Notes: generated from the letters alone by a model not told the origin. A stretch of DNA of 64,000 nucleotides from Microbulbifer sp. SAOS-129_SWC (GCF_039696035.1 NZ_CP155567.1:1731001-1795000), one strand, 5' to 3'. Shown: positions 16,257 through 25,032, counted from the first letter of the stretch. Numbers and translations: made by a program.

Positions 16257-17114
16257 ATGACGATGACAGTACAGGATTACCTCGCCCGCCGGCGGCGCTA
16301 TGAAGTGGGTCTCTGGGCGCTGTTTCTGCTGGTGCAGTGGGTGGCGCAATGCCAGGTCAAACTGATCGACAACGCCCGCAGTGGGCAGGGCTTCGGTAAC
16401 TGGGAATTGCTGGTGTGGGAGGGCAGCAGCCTGCTGGTGTTGGGGGCGCTGTTACCGCTGATGCTGTACTGGGATCATCGCTTTCCACTGCGTATCGGCC
16501 AGCTGCAGCGCAACCTGGCGATCCACGCGCTACTCACACTGCCCTGGTCGCTGCTGCATGTGGCTGGCATGGTGACCCTGCGCGCCGGGGTGTACCGCCT
16601 GCTGGGGCAGGTCTACGATTTCGGCGACTGGCCCCGCGCCTTCCTGTACGAGTACATGAAGGATTTCCGTACCTACGGCAGCTTCCTGGTGCTGATATAC
16701 GTGTACCGCTTTTTCCTGCTGCGCCTGCAGGGGGAAGCCAGCCTGTTGGGGCGGCCGGATCGGGGCGAGCCGGTAGAGCCGGTGGAGCGGCCGGAGCGGC
16801 TGCTGGTGAAGAAGTTCGGCAAGGAGTTCCTGGTCAATGTGCGCGATATCGAGTGGGCCGAGGCGGCGGGCAACTATGTCAACCTGCATGTGGGTGGGCG
16901 TGTCTATCCGCTGCGCGACACCATGACCAATTTCCAGCGCCGACTGGACCCGGACCGGTTCGCGCGCGTGCATCGCTCCTATATCGTCAACCTGGATTCG
17001 GTGGTCGAGATCGAGCCGCTCGACAGCGGCGATGCGCGTATCCACATCCGCGGCGGCAATGCGGTCCCGCTGAGCCGGCGCTACCGCGAGCAGCTGCGCA
17101 GTGGCCTGGCCTGA
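16257..17114 (+). CDS. Membrane-anchored LytTR-family transcriptional regulator
   Basis: The 285-residue protein has four hydrophobic segments in its first 165 residues and a C-terminal LytTR DNA-binding domain (about 180-285). The domain shows the family pattern: DIEWAEAAGNYVNLHV, then RVHRSYIVNLDSV and PLSRRYREQL. There is no receiver domain, so sensing probably happens in the membrane part. It is divergent from the acyltransferase gene, and such pairs are common, so local regulation of envelope modification is inferred. Confidence 0.85.
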   Translation: MTMTVQDYLARRRRYEVGLWALFLLVQWVAQCQVKLIDNARSGQGFGNWELLVWEGSSLLVLGALLPLMLYWDHRFPLRIGQLQRNLAIHALLTLPWSLLHVAGMVTLRAGVYRLLGQVYDFGDWPRAFLYEYMKDFRTYGSFLVLIYVYRFFLLRLQGEASLLGRPDRGEPVEPVERPERLLVKKFGKEFLVNVRDIEWAEAAGNYVNLHVGGRVYPLRDTMTNFQRRLDPDRFARVHRSYIVNLDSVVEIEPLDSGDARIHIRGGNAVPLSRRYREQLRSGLA

Positions 17115-17915
17115 TCAGGCCTTTTTCTGCAACAGCCGCTCGATGCCCCGCGCCGCGGCGGCGAAGCCGAAACTGCCGGTGACCATGGTGGCGGCGCCGA
17201 AGCCGCCGCTGCAGTCCAGCTTGACCCCGTTTTGCATCGCGCTTTTCTGCTGGCACACCTGGCCATCCGGTTGCGGGTAAACCATCGGTTCGCTGGAGTA
17301 GATGGCGTCGATACCGAACTGGCGCTTGTGCGATTTCTGGAAGTTGTGAAAACGGTACAGGTGGCTGCGCACCTTGGCCAGCATCGGGTCGTTTTCGGTG
17401 CGACCCAGATCCGCGCTGGTAATGCGCGAGGGATCCCGTTTACCACCGGCGGAGCCCACCGTGACCAGGCGGATCTTGCGCGCCTTGCAATAGGCGATCA
17501 GCGCCGCCTTCACCCGCGCCGCGTCAATCGCATCGATGACCACATCCAATCGCTCCCGCTGCGGGTCGAGCAGCTCGGCGAAATTGTCCGCAGCGATGAA
17601 ATCCTCCACCCCGTGCACCGATATTTCCGGGTTGATCTGCCGCAGCCGCTCCGCCATCACCTCCACCTTCATCTGGCCGATAGTGTCGGCCAGCGCGTGG
17701 CTCTGGCGGTTGCTGTTGGTGATGCAGACATCGTCCAGGTCGACCAGGGTGAGTTTGCCGATGCCGGAGCGGGCCAGCGCCTCGGCGGTCCAGCTGCCGA
17801 CGCCGCCAATCCCGATGACGACAAAGTGCGCGGCCTGCAGCCGGGGCAGGGCATCCTCGCCATAGAGGCGGGCGATGCCGCCGAAGCGTTGCAGATAGTG
17901 TTCTGTCAGGCTCAT
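17115..17915 (-). CDS. tcdA: tRNA threonylcarbamoyladenosine dehydratase TcdA (CsdL)
   Basis: The ATG at 17915 gives 266 residues. It overlaps the stop of the upstream DCC gene by four bases, which supports this start over a longer in-frame one. The E1-like ATP-binding motif GIGGVGSW, the DLDDVCITNSNRQ segment and the DAIDAARVK motif match the MoeB/ThiF-like TcdA family. It converts t6A at tRNA position 37 to its cyclic form (ct6A) in the cytoplasm. In E. coli it depends on the CsdA/CsdE sulfur relay. A CsdA-CsdE fusion is encoded nearby at 13233-14909. Confidence 0.93.
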   Translation of the reverse strand: MSLTEHYLQRFGGIARLYGEDALPRLQAAHFVVIGIGGVGSWTAEALARSGIGKLTLVDLDDVCITNSNRQSHALADTIGQMKVEVMAERLRQINPEISVHGVEDFIAADNFAELLDPQRERLDVVIDAIDAARVKAALIAYCKARKIRLVTVGSAGGKRDPSRITSADLGRTENDPMLAKVRSHLYRFHNFQKSHKRQFGIDAIYSSEPMVYPQPDGQVCQQKSAMQNGVKLDCSGGFGAATMVTGSFGFAAAARGIERLLQKKA

Positions 17916-18352
17916 TCGTTCAGTTCTTCGAGAAATCGGTGTCGCTCGTTCACATCCGGTAGCCGGCACTCGTCGGCGCGGCCAAACCAGCGATAGCGGT
18001 TGCGGGCGACTATTGTGTAAATCCAGTCGCGCAGCGGGCGCGGTACCAGGCGCAGCAGCGCCAGCCAGCGCCACGGGGCCGGCAGCTGCGCGCAGATGCG
18101 CAGGGCGGCATCGCTCCTGTGGTACTGCCGATAGCGGCGGTTACCGCGGGGCCGCTCCAGGTAAATCACCGTCTCGTAGGTGTCGAGCGGCAGTTCCAGC
18201 CGGGCGAGCAGCTGCTGGCCGGCGGGGGATTGTACACGGCACAGCGTCAGCAGACAGTCCCGGTCGTGCGTCAGTACGAAACGACTCCAGTTGTTGCACA
18301 GGTTGCACTGGCTATCGAACAGGATGATGTTGTCGGGCAGTGAGCGGTGCAT
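17912..18352 (-). CDS. DCC1-like (DUF393) thiol-disulfide oxidoreductase family protein
   Basis: The ATG at 18352 gives 146 residues. The defining motif DSQCNLCNNW near the N-terminus contains the CxxC that follows the DxxC of the DCC family. The rest is basic and aromatic with a LRLVPRPLRDWIY segment typical of the family. Members are small thioredoxin-like proteins with an unclear physiological partner. It is coupled to tcdA by a 4-base overlap, so a redox or sulfur-transfer link to tRNA modification is possible but speculative. Confidence 0.82.
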   Translation of the reverse strand: MHRSLPDNIILFDSQCNLCNNWSRFVLTHDRDCLLTLCRVQSPAGQQLLARLELPLDTYETVIYLERPRGNRRYRQYHRSDAALRICAQLPAPWRWLALLRLVPRPLRDWIYTIVARNRYRWFGRADECRLPDVNERHRFLEELNE

Positions 18353-18435
18353 GGTGGTCCAGGACGAGCCTGTCGGACGGGAATCAGGAGAGGGTAGTGT
18401 GGGTGGGGATAACCGGCAATGCGGGCAGGGATTGC

Positions 18436-18456
18436 GGCGGCCGGCAGGCGGCCGCC
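18436..18456 (-). terminator. GC hairpin downstream of the SlyD gene
   Basis: GGCGGCC (18436-18442) pairs with GGCCGCC (18450-18456) around a 7-base loop, just after the SlyD stop. There is no T-run, so it may be only a weak terminator. Confidence 0.3.
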
Positions 18457-18467
18457 ACAATGGGAAA

Positions 18468-18932
18468 TCAGTGCACGTGGCCGTGGTCGATTTCCTCCGG
18501 GGTGGCTTCGCGCACGGAAACCACTTCTACCTCGAAGTGCAGTTCCACGCCGGCCAGCGGATGGTTGCCGTTGATGGTGACGTTGTCGCCCTCGATTTCG
18601 ATGACTTCCACTTCAATCGGCTGACCTTCGGTGCTCTGGGCGCGGAATGCCATGCCGACTTCCAGCTTGTCCACACCGCCGAAAGCGCTGCGCGGCAGGG
18701 TCTGGATCAGCTCCGGGTTCTGCGGGCCGTAGGCCTCTTCCGGCGGAATCACGGCGGTAAACTTGTCGCCGGCGCTCTTTTCCAGCATTTCCCGCTCCAG
18801 GCCGGGGATGATATTGCCTACACCCTGCAGGTATTTGAGCGGCTCGTTGCCCTCGGAGGAGTCGATGACAGTGCCTTCTGCATCTTTCAAGGTGTAGTGA
18901 ATCTCCACAACGGAGTGGTTGGCAATCTTCAT
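18468..18932 (-). CDS. FKBP-type peptidyl-prolyl isomerase, SlyD family
   Basis: The 154-residue protein has the SlyD layout: an FKBP half-domain (residues 1-68), an insert-in-flap chaperone domain (about 70-125) and the FKBP return strand. The opening HYTLKDAEGTVIDSS and the VGNIIPGLE motif are characteristic. The C-terminus ends in a short HGHVH tail instead of the long His-rich nickel-binding tail of E. coli SlyD, so metal handling is probably reduced. It acts on folding proteins in the cytoplasm and has a monocistronic appearance. Confidence 0.9.
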   Translation of the reverse strand: MKIANHSVVEIHYTLKDAEGTVIDSSEGNEPLKYLQGVGNIIPGLEREMLEKSAGDKFTAVIPPEEAYGPQNPELIQTLPRSAFGGVDKLEVGMAFRAQSTEGQPIEVEVIEIEGDNVTINGNHPLAGVELHFEVEVVSVREATPEEIDHGHVH

Positions 18933-19072
18933 AGAGTATCTCTGGGAAGGTGGGTGAAGTAAGTAGCGCTCACCGCATGCGGTCGCTATGGGAAAGGCTG
19001 TGAGCGGCCATTGTATTGACCGCTCCGCCCAGTGGCAACCGGCCGGCCCCGGGCCGGGCCGGGGAAAGGGCG

Positions 19073-19432
19073 TCAGCAGGCGATGAACAGGTCCTGCTCG
19101 CAGTGTTCGTAGAGGTCGCCGGCGGTCTCTACCAGATGGCTGCTGAACTGGAACGAGAAGCCCAGCTCGATGAGCCGCGCGCCGACGTACTCGAGCAGTG
19201 CCTCAAACAGCGCCGGATTGAGGCCGCGGGCGAGGAAGCTGGCGCGGCTGCTGCGCACCGGTTCCGGCTGCGAGGAGAAGGCGTGATTGAGGAACTGGGC
19301 CTGGCGAACCTGCTGTTTTTGGTGGTCGCAGGATTCATACGGGGTCAGGTGACGGCCGATGGCCCGATAAAACTCGCCGACCGTTCGATTCACTACAGGC
19401 GTGCCGCCCACCTGTTCCAACAGGCTGTCCAT
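19073..19432 (-). CDS. Truncated-hemoglobin-like protein lacking the proximal histidine
   Basis: The 119-residue protein aligns by eye with group I truncated globins: VGGTPVVNRTVGEFY (helices A-B with the B10 Tyr), QKQQVRQAQFLNHAF (helix E region) and GLNPALFEALLEYVG (helices F-G). The position of the proximal heme ligand (F8 His, in VHQGRGIT of mycobacterial trHbN) is occupied by Phe here (SFLARGLN). It may therefore be heme-free or use another ligand. GGGGGA lies just upstream of the ATG. It reads alone, opposite to the HIT gene. Confidence 0.7.
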   Translation of the reverse strand: MDSLLEQVGGTPVVNRTVGEFYRAIGRHLTPYESCDHQKQQVRQAQFLNHAFSSQPEPVRSSRASFLARGLNPALFEALLEYVGARLIELGFSFQFSSHLVETAGDLYEHCEQDLFIAC

Positions 19433-19895
19433 GCTGTTCCCCCAGAGAAGTTAACGCGGTAGTACTGTTTTTGATGTCCGCCGAGCCTTGAAAGTTGCGT
19501 GCCCGGTAGTTGAAATTTGCCGTGGCGCAATTGGCGGATAAAGTTTATGGGCGGTGAGCCTAAGGGATTCCCCAGAGGCTGCCAACGGCGATTCCGTAAA
19601 TTGTCATCTAGTTCCACAGGTAGTTTTCCGTTACACGGAAATGGCTGTATGGTCAGTGGCGCCCACATTATTGTCTTGCAAGCAATTGCGCGCAAATGTA
19701 TTCAAATTCACTAAAATGCAGGAAAAATAAGAGTTTTCAAGACGCTTCAGTGTGGCGTCAAAAGGGCGGCTGAAAGACGTTGTAATGTGTTGCTGGCGGG
19801 ATCGGTGCGGCGCCGATGGCTGCGCTTTGCGGCCGAGCTGGTAGACTCGCTGGTCTGAGATTCTTTCACTCCGCAGCGCAATGAGCGAGGTTCCA
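19433..19895. other. Intergenic region with an operator-like inverted repeat
   Basis: This divergent control region separates the globin-like gene from the HIT gene. TTTCCGT (19625-19631) and ACGGAAA (19635-19641) form an inverted repeat with a 3-base spacer. No coding frame is convincing. A stretch near 19830-19860 resembles a tRNA D-arm but has no complete cloverleaf. Confidence 0.4.
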
Positions 19896-20318
19896 ATGGC
19901 GAGTATCTTTACCCGGATCATCAACGGCGATCTGCCCGGGCATTTCGTGTGGCGCGACGAGCGCGCCGTGGCAATCATGACCATCGCTCCGATCAAGTCG
20001 GGCCACTGCCTGGTCATCCCGGTCGAGGAGATCGATCACTGGGACGATATGCCGGGGGATCTGGCCGCGCACGTGATGCAGGTGGCCCAGCGTGTCGCCA
20101 AGGGTATCAAGGCGGTCTACCAGCCCCAGCGCGTGGGCGTCATGGTGGCGGGGCTGGAGGTGCCGCACACGCATCTGCACCTGCTGCCGGTGAATGCCAT
20201 TGGAGAGCTGGATTTTTCCCTGCAGAAGCCCGCCACGGCTGAAGAGCTGGCCACCGAGGCGCAGAAGATCCGTGCGGCACTGCGGGAACTGGGGCACGCG
20301 GAGGCAGAGTGCGACTAA
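19896..20318 (+). CDS. HIT-family nucleotide-binding hydrolase
   Basis: An ATG at 19896 is chosen over the one at 19881 because GAGG sits six bases before it and because HIT proteins begin MASIFTRII-like. The 140-residue protein ends its core with the histidine triad HTHLHLLP. HIT proteins hydrolyse phosphoramidates or dinucleoside polyphosphates such as adenosine 5'-monophosphoramidate. The gene appears monocistronic. Confidence 0.9.
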   Translation: MASIFTRIINGDLPGHFVWRDERAVAIMTIAPIKSGHCLVIPVEEIDHWDDMPGDLAAHVMQVAQRVAKGIKAVYQPQRVGVMVAGLEVPHTHLHLLPVNAIGELDFSLQKPATAEELATEAQKIRAALRELGHAEAECD

Positions 20319-20417
20319 CGGCGACAGCCGCGGTGATTTTTTTGCCGGCACTGCATCCAGGAGCCACCGCCGGCCCGTCTATAGGGCAGGAACGGTAATT
20401 CAATTGAGGAAATTCCC

Positions 20418-21218
20418 ATGGCCGCAAACAGATTGCTCGCCGCACCGCTGACCCTGTTGCTGGCGTTCGGTGCCCTGTTCACTTCGGTGGCTCAGGCCGA
20501 CGACGACATCAGCCGGAAGTTTGACGTGTCCGGCTTTGACCGCATCGAGCTCAAGGGCAGTTCGGAGCTGACCGTGGTCCAGGGCGACCATTTCGCCGTG
20601 GAGGCCACGGGTCCCCGCGAGGCGATGGAAATGGCCCGCGCCGAGGTACACGGCGATACGCTGTCGCTGTCGGTTGAGGACAAGCACAAGTACTTCTTTG
20701 GCGTGGTGTCGGTCAGCGATGACCAGTCGGTGGCGTACCGCGTGACTCTGCCCAAGGTGGCCGCGATAGTCGTCACCGGTTCCGGTGAGGCCCGCGCGGA
20801 CACCCTGGAGAGCGAAGATCTGCAACTGGAGGTCACCGGTTCCGGTGAGCTGCACGTGGACAAGGTGGGCGCCCAATCGCTGGCCACATCGATTACCGGC
20901 TCCGGCGACCTGAACCTGGGTACCGTGCTGGCGGTGAAGGGGGCAGCCTCCATCAAGGGCTCCGGCGACCTCACCATCGACAGTATTGCCGGCGAGAGCC
21001 TGTCGGCGGAGATCAAGGGCTCCGGCGACATGGCGGTTGGCGGCCGCGTGGCCAAACTGTCGGTGAGCCTGATGGGCTCGGGCGATTTCGTCGGCCGCAG
21101 CCTGCAGTCAGACGACGCCAGCTGCTCGATCATGGGCTCCGGCGATATCGTGATCCGCCGACCGGCGAAGAAGTCCTTCTCGGTACTGGGTTCCGGGGAT
21201 GTTGCGCTGGTGGACTGA
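20418..21218 (+). CDS. Exported GIN-domain (DUF2807) protein with GSGD repeats
   Basis: A cleavable signal peptide (about residues 1-29, ending AQA-DDD) precedes a beta-helical putative auto-transporter adhesin head (GIN) domain. The protein carries nine GSG(D/E) turns, mostly spaced about 18-25 residues apart between residues 120 and 262, which is the hallmark of the family. These proteins are periplasmic or surface exposed, have no known enzymatic role, and are commonly found near stress genes. The length of 266 residues is typical. A strong terminator follows at 21243-21266. Confidence 0.88.
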   Translation: MAANRLLAAPLTLLLAFGALFTSVAQADDDISRKFDVSGFDRIELKGSSELTVVQGDHFAVEATGPREAMEMARAEVHGDTLSLSVEDKHKYFFGVVSVSDDQSVAYRVTLPKVAAIVVTGSGEARADTLESEDLQLEVTGSGELHVDKVGAQSLATSITGSGDLNLGTVLAVKGAASIKGSGDLTIDSIAGESLSAEIKGSGDMAVGGRVAKLSVSLMGSGDFVGRSLQSDDASCSIMGSGDIVIRRPAKKSFSVLGSGDVALVD

Positions 21219-21242
21219 ACACCACCGCAACTGTCGGAGACG

Positions 21243-21266
21243 GCGCGCCCTGGCGGCGCGCTTTTT
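21243..21266 (+). terminator. Rho-independent terminator after the GIN-domain gene
   Basis: GCGCGCC (21243-21249) pairs with GGCGCGC (21255-21261) around a 5-base loop and is followed by five Ts. Confidence 0.8.
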
Positions 21267-21363
21267 CGTTGTGGCGGACCGACTTGAGGGCGGAACTATC
21301 CACCGCAGCTGGTATTCTTATTGACATCGGCCCGCGACGGCGGCGCCATCACAGGGAGTGGCT

Positions 21364-22785
21364 ATGAGTGACAGCGGGCGCGGTCGGCGACTGCAAGACA
21401 AACTGCGCCAGTGGCGCCGCGAGGCGCGCGACAAATCCCACTGGGCGGCCGAGCGCCTGCTCGATCGACGCCTGTGTATCGGCATTACCGGCCTGAGCGG
21501 CGCCGGCAAGTCCACGCTGCTGACCAGCCTGATCTACCAGTTGTCCCACCCGCAGCGGGCACAGTTGCCGGGCTTCGCCCCGGCACTCTCTGGCGACCTG
21601 CTCGGTGCCGAACTGAAGCCGGCGCTGGATAGCGGCCTCCCCACCTTCGATTACCACAACTGCCTGGACGCATTGCTGGCACAGCCGCCGCGCTGGCCCG
21701 AGAGCACCCGCGACGTTTCCGCGATGGAGTTGCACATCCACCTGCGCCGGCGGCGGCGCCTGGGCGGCAGCGGCACCCGCACCCTGGTACTGGAGCTGCG
21801 CGACTACCCCGGCGAGTGGCTGATGGACCTGCCGATGCTGCAGATGGACTATCGCGAGTGGTGTCGCCACCAGGCCCACCTTATCGACACCGACTCCCGT
21901 GCCGGGCTGGCGTCGCAGCTGGTCTCGCAACTGGCGGCACTGGATCCGGGGGCGCGGGCCGAGCCCGCGCGCCTGGAACAGCTGTGGCGCGACTACCGCC
22001 AATTCCTGCTCGACTGTCGCCGCGAACGGCGCCTGAGTTACCTGCAGCCGGGGCGCGCACTGCTCGACGATACTTTCTATGGCGTCCTGCCCCTGCTCGA
22101 TCTGCGCGGGCACAGCCGCGAACAACTGCAGGCGCTGCCGGACGACAGCAATTTCCAGGTGCTCGCCGCACGCTTCCGCGATTATGTCGAGGCGCAGGTG
22201 ACGCCCTTCGTGGAGAGTCACTTCCGCCATCTGGATCGCCAGCTGGTATTGGTGGACATGATCGGCACCCTGTTCGCCGGCGAGCAGGCCCTTGATGATA
22301 TGCGCCTCGCCTTTGGCCATATCGCCGATACCTTCCGCTACGGGCCCACCGGCCTGTTGCGCAAGCTGTGGCGCCCGCGTGTGGATCGTTTGCTGTTTGC
22401 CGCCACCAAGGTCGATCAGGTTCTGGCGGCGGATCACGATGCGTTGCGCCAACTGCTCGGTCAGCAATTGCAGCAGGCGTTCGCCGGCGCCCGCCACCGC
22501 GGCCTGCCGCTGTTCTGCGAGGCGATTGCCGCTGTGCGCTGCTCCAACGAGAGTCAGCGCGACGGCCGCCGTATGCTCGTGGGGCACGACCTGGACGGCC
22601 GCTACCTGGGCTTCGAGAACGCCGAGATCTTTTCTCACCTGCCGCTCGAGACCGATGGCTGGCGGCATTACAGTGACGCCGCGCCGCCGCAGCTGCGCCC
22701 GCCGGCGGGCATGGCGGCGGGGCAGCGCATTCCCCATATCCGCGTCGACGCACTGCTGAATCTAATGCTGGGAGACAAAGTCTGA
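21364..22785 (+). CDS. ycjX: YcjX-family P-loop ATPase (DUF463)
   Basis: The ATG at 21364 is preferred because GGGAG lies five bases before it; a GTG two codons earlier is too close to that site. The 473-residue protein has Walker A GLSGAGKS at 43-50 and a YcjX-type LRDYPGEWLMDLPML stretch in its first third. A VDMIGTLFAGEQALDD motif and an ATKVDQVL specificity motif come later. In E. coli ycjX and ycjF are adjacent and heat- or phage-shock-inducible; the function is unknown. The stop overlaps the next ATG by one base. Confidence 0.9.
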   Translation: MSDSGRGRRLQDKLRQWRREARDKSHWAAERLLDRRLCIGITGLSGAGKSTLLTSLIYQLSHPQRAQLPGFAPALSGDLLGAELKPALDSGLPTFDYHNCLDALLAQPPRWPESTRDVSAMELHIHLRRRRRLGGSGTRTLVLELRDYPGEWLMDLPMLQMDYREWCRHQAHLIDTDSRAGLASQLVSQLAALDPGARAEPARLEQLWRDYRQFLLDCRRERRLSYLQPGRALLDDTFYGVLPLLDLRGHSREQLQALPDDSNFQVLAARFRDYVEAQVTPFVESHFRHLDRQLVLVDMIGTLFAGEQALDDMRLAFGHIADTFRYGPTGLLRKLWRPRVDRLLFAATKVDQVLAADHDALRQLLGQQLQQAFAGARHRGLPLFCEAIAAVRCSNESQRDGRRMLVGHDLDGRYLGFENAEIFSHLPLETDGWRHYSDAAPPQLRPPAGMAAGQRIPHIRVDALLNLMLGDKV

Positions 22786-23909
22786 TGACCGGGAACGACG
22801 ACGAGCGCCGCCGGCAGACGCGTATCGAGGCGCTGCAGGAACCGGAGGCGGCGACATTGCACCGCGACGCCACGCGGGTGGAGACCCTGTCCGGGGACGA
22901 CGACGAACTGCCGCGCTCGATCACCACCGGCGAGTCACTGCCCGATCGCACGGCCTTTTCCGAATTGCGCCTGCCCGGTTTTCGCCTGCGCTTCTGGAAG
23001 CCGGCGCTGCTTGCAGGGCTGGGGCTGGCCGCTGCCTCTGTGGGTTGGGAGTTGCGCAACCTGTACCTGTGGGCCGCAGACAAACACTGGAGCCTGGGGC
23101 TGCTGGCCGGCGTCGTTATCGCCGCCTTTTGTGCCACCATCGTCAGTGCGGTATGGGAATACTTCCGCGCCGGGCGGCCGCTGCGGGAGCTGCACAAGAC
23201 TCAGGAACTCGCCCGCGACATGCGCGACAACCGCAGCGATGAGGCGGTCGCGCCACTGCGCCGGCAACTGAGCGAGCACTTCGCCGGTAAACCCCAGGGC
23301 GCGCTGCTGAGCCGGGTGCTGGACGAGGTACCGGATTACTACGACAGCAGTGAGCTGCTGCAGCACCTGGAGGTCACCTTCCTCGATGCGCTGGATCAGG
23401 AGGCGCTGCGCCGTATCGTGCGCCACGCCACCACCAGCGGCGCGCTGGTGGGGATCAGCCCGTTCGCGACCCTGGATGTGCTGGTGTCGCTGCGCCAGTC
23501 CCTGCGCATGATCGATGACGTGGCGCAGATCTATGGTGTGCGTCCGTCGGTCGTGGTGCGCTGGCGGCTGTTCAAGCAAGTGCTGGGGCTGGTCGCCTAC
23601 AGTGGTGCCAGTGAATACGCGATCAGCGAGTTGTGGCCGGAGCTGGTTGGAAACAGCATGCTGAGCACCGTTTCGGCGCGATTGGGGCAGGGGCTCGGTG
23701 CCAGCCTGTTCATGGCGCGTATCGGCCTCGCCGCGGTGCACAGCTGCCGGCCGGTACCCTTCGCGGAGAAGCAGCGCCCGCGGCTGGGAGCGCTGAGCCG
23801 CCGGGTGGCCAGCAGTCTCAAGGAGCGGTTGCTGGGTTCGGGCACCACGGCTGCGACGGGCGACTGGTCGCGCGAGCGCGAGCCTGCCGGAGGCAATCGC
23901 GAAGAGTGA
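22785..23909 (+). CDS. ycjF: YcjF-family membrane protein (TIGR01620/DUF697)
   Basis: The 374-residue protein has an acidic N-terminal region. Two transmembrane helices follow, at about 66-84 and 98-120. The C-terminal DUF697 domain contains GISPFATLDVLVSLRQ and the RPSVVVRWRLFKQV segment. It is the standard partner of YcjX, and the one-base stop-start overlap indicates translational coupling. The pair is thought to respond to envelope or heat stress, though no activity is established. A short ATCGGG hexamer repeat lies right after the stop. Confidence 0.88.
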   Translation: MTGNDDERRRQTRIEALQEPEAATLHRDATRVETLSGDDDELPRSITTGESLPDRTAFSELRLPGFRLRFWKPALLAGLGLAAASVGWELRNLYLWAADKHWSLGLLAGVVIAAFCATIVSAVWEYFRAGRPLRELHKTQELARDMRDNRSDEAVAPLRRQLSEHFAGKPQGALLSRVLDEVPDYYDSSELLQHLEVTFLDALDQEALRRIVRHATTSGALVGISPFATLDVLVSLRQSLRMIDDVAQIYGVRPSVVVRWRLFKQVLGLVAYSGASEYAISELWPELVGNSMLSTVSARLGQGLGASLFMARIGLAAVHSCRPVPFAEKQRPRLGALSRRVASSLKERLLGSGTTAATGDWSREREPAGGNREE

Positions 23910-23910
23910 A

Positions 23911-23934
23911 ATCGGGATCGGGATCGGGATCGGG
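23911..23934 (+). repeat. Hexanucleotide tandem repeat (ATCGGG x4)
   Basis: Four perfect ATCGGG units lie between the YcjF stop and the next start. Copy-number change by slippage would alter only the spacing to the downstream GTG, including its ribosome-binding site GGGAGG. Confidence 0.8.
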
Positions 23935-23943
23935 AGGCGGGTA

Positions 23944-24504
23944 GTGAGTCTTAGAATCGGCGTGGCGCTAGTACTGTGGAGCCTGGCGGCATCGGCGGCG
24001 GCAGACGTGCTGCAGCAGTCACCGGAGGGATTTACCCTGCGCCTGGAGCGGACCCTGCCGCAGCGCAGCGAACAGGTCTACGCCGGGCTGGCGGCGCTGC
24101 CGCGCTGGTGGAATCCCGCCCACAGTTTTTCCGGTTCCGCGGCCAACCTCTCCATCGACCTGCGTGCCGGCGGCTGTTTCTGTGAGCGCTGGAAAGGCGG
24201 ATCGGTTGAGCACCTGCACGTGATCGCCGCGCTGCCGGGGCGCGAGGTGCGCCTGCGCGGTGGGCTGGGACCGCTGCAGCAGATGCCAGTGAGCGGGTTG
24301 ATGCAATGGCGCCTGGTACCGCAGGGCGACAAGACCGTGCTGACCTGGGAATACCGGGTGTGGGGGAGCGCGGAAAACCAGCTGCAGCGCATCGCCACGG
24401 CTGTGGACGGTGTACTGGCGGAACAGCTCACTGCGCTGGCGCAGTATCTACAGAATTCCCCCGTTGCCGGAGACGGCACCGCGCCGCCCGCTGTCGAGGA
24501 TTGA
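23944..24504 (+). CDS. Exported SRPBCC-family protein
   Basis: A GTG start preceded by GGGAGG gives 186 residues. An N-terminal signal peptide (about 1-20, ending ASAAA) precedes a START/SRPBCC-like fold. The diagnostic pattern is VYAGLAALPRWWNPAHSFSG near the start and MQWRLVPQGDKTVLTWEYRVWG in the middle. SRPBCC domains bind hydrophobic ligands; an exported version would act in the periplasm. It probably shares the ycjXF transcript. No ligand can be predicted. Confidence 0.75.
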   Translation: MSLRIGVALVLWSLAASAAADVLQQSPEGFTLRLERTLPQRSEQVYAGLAALPRWWNPAHSFSGSAANLSIDLRAGGCFCERWKGGSVEHLHVIAALPGREVRLRGGLGPLQQMPVSGLMQWRLVPQGDKTVLTWEYRVWGSAENQLQRIATAVDGVLAEQLTALAQYLQNSPVAGDGTAPPAVED

Positions 24505-24531
24505 CGGGCACTGTGGCCCGCCGCAGCACCA

Positions 24532-25032
24532 TCACTGGAACTGCTTTTTCATCAACATCCGCGTGTGGTGTCGATCCACCAGTTTCGCCAGCGTGTCGTA
24601 GCGGCGCTTGATAAACGGAGCCGGATTGTTGCCGCCGGCGTCGTCCGGGTACTCGACCCCGTCGCGCACATGCTGCAGTTCCCGCGCCAGCTCAGTGATG
24701 GCGAGAAAAATATCGTGGGTCAGCTTCTTGTTGTAGAAGACATTGCCGTGCGATGTGTCTGCCAGATAGTCATCGCATTCATGCAACCACTCGGAGCGCT
24801 GGTGCAGAAAGTCGATGGTATTGCGGATACCGCCGCGATACTCCGGCTTGAAGTCGTGGTTGACGTATCTGTCGAGGCTGCGCATGCCGTAATCGACAAA
24901 CTGATCGACCACGCCTTCGCAGTACTTCGGTGAAAGATAAGACGGATGCTCCTTGGCACTGCAGAAGCTGCTGACGAGCAGCAGGCACACGGCACACAGG
25001 AGACGTCGATAGGGAACGGAAATAAAGGTCAT
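24532..25032 (-). CDS. Exported protein of unknown function
   Basis: The 166-residue protein has a clear signal peptide (about 1-25, ending in FCSA). The mature part is mostly helical and charged, with four Cys and several Tyr/His pairs (LVDRHHTRMLMKK near the end). Base composition is less GC-rich than in neighbouring genes. It is divergent from glutathione reductase, with a CRP-like site 45 bases upstream. I do not recognise the family. Confidence 0.65.
   Translation of the reverse strand: MTFISVPYRRLLCAVCLLLVSSFCSAKEHPSYLSPKYCEGVVDQFVDYGMRSLDRYVNHDFKPEYRGGIRNTIDFLHQRSEWLHECDDYLADTSHGNVFYNKKLTHDIFLAITELARELQHVRDGVEYPDDAGGNNPAPFIKRRYDTLAKLVDRHHTRMLMKKQFQ

Noticed and set aside
19393..19695. 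100-codon minus-strand frame upstream of the globin-like gene
   Set aside because: It overlaps the globin-like start out of frame and crosses the divergent control region, with no recognisable domain.
19825..19895. tRNA-like stretch (GGCCGAGCTGGTAGACTCGC)
   Set aside because: It resembles a tRNA D-arm, but there is no matching acceptor stem, no T-arm and no cloverleaf.
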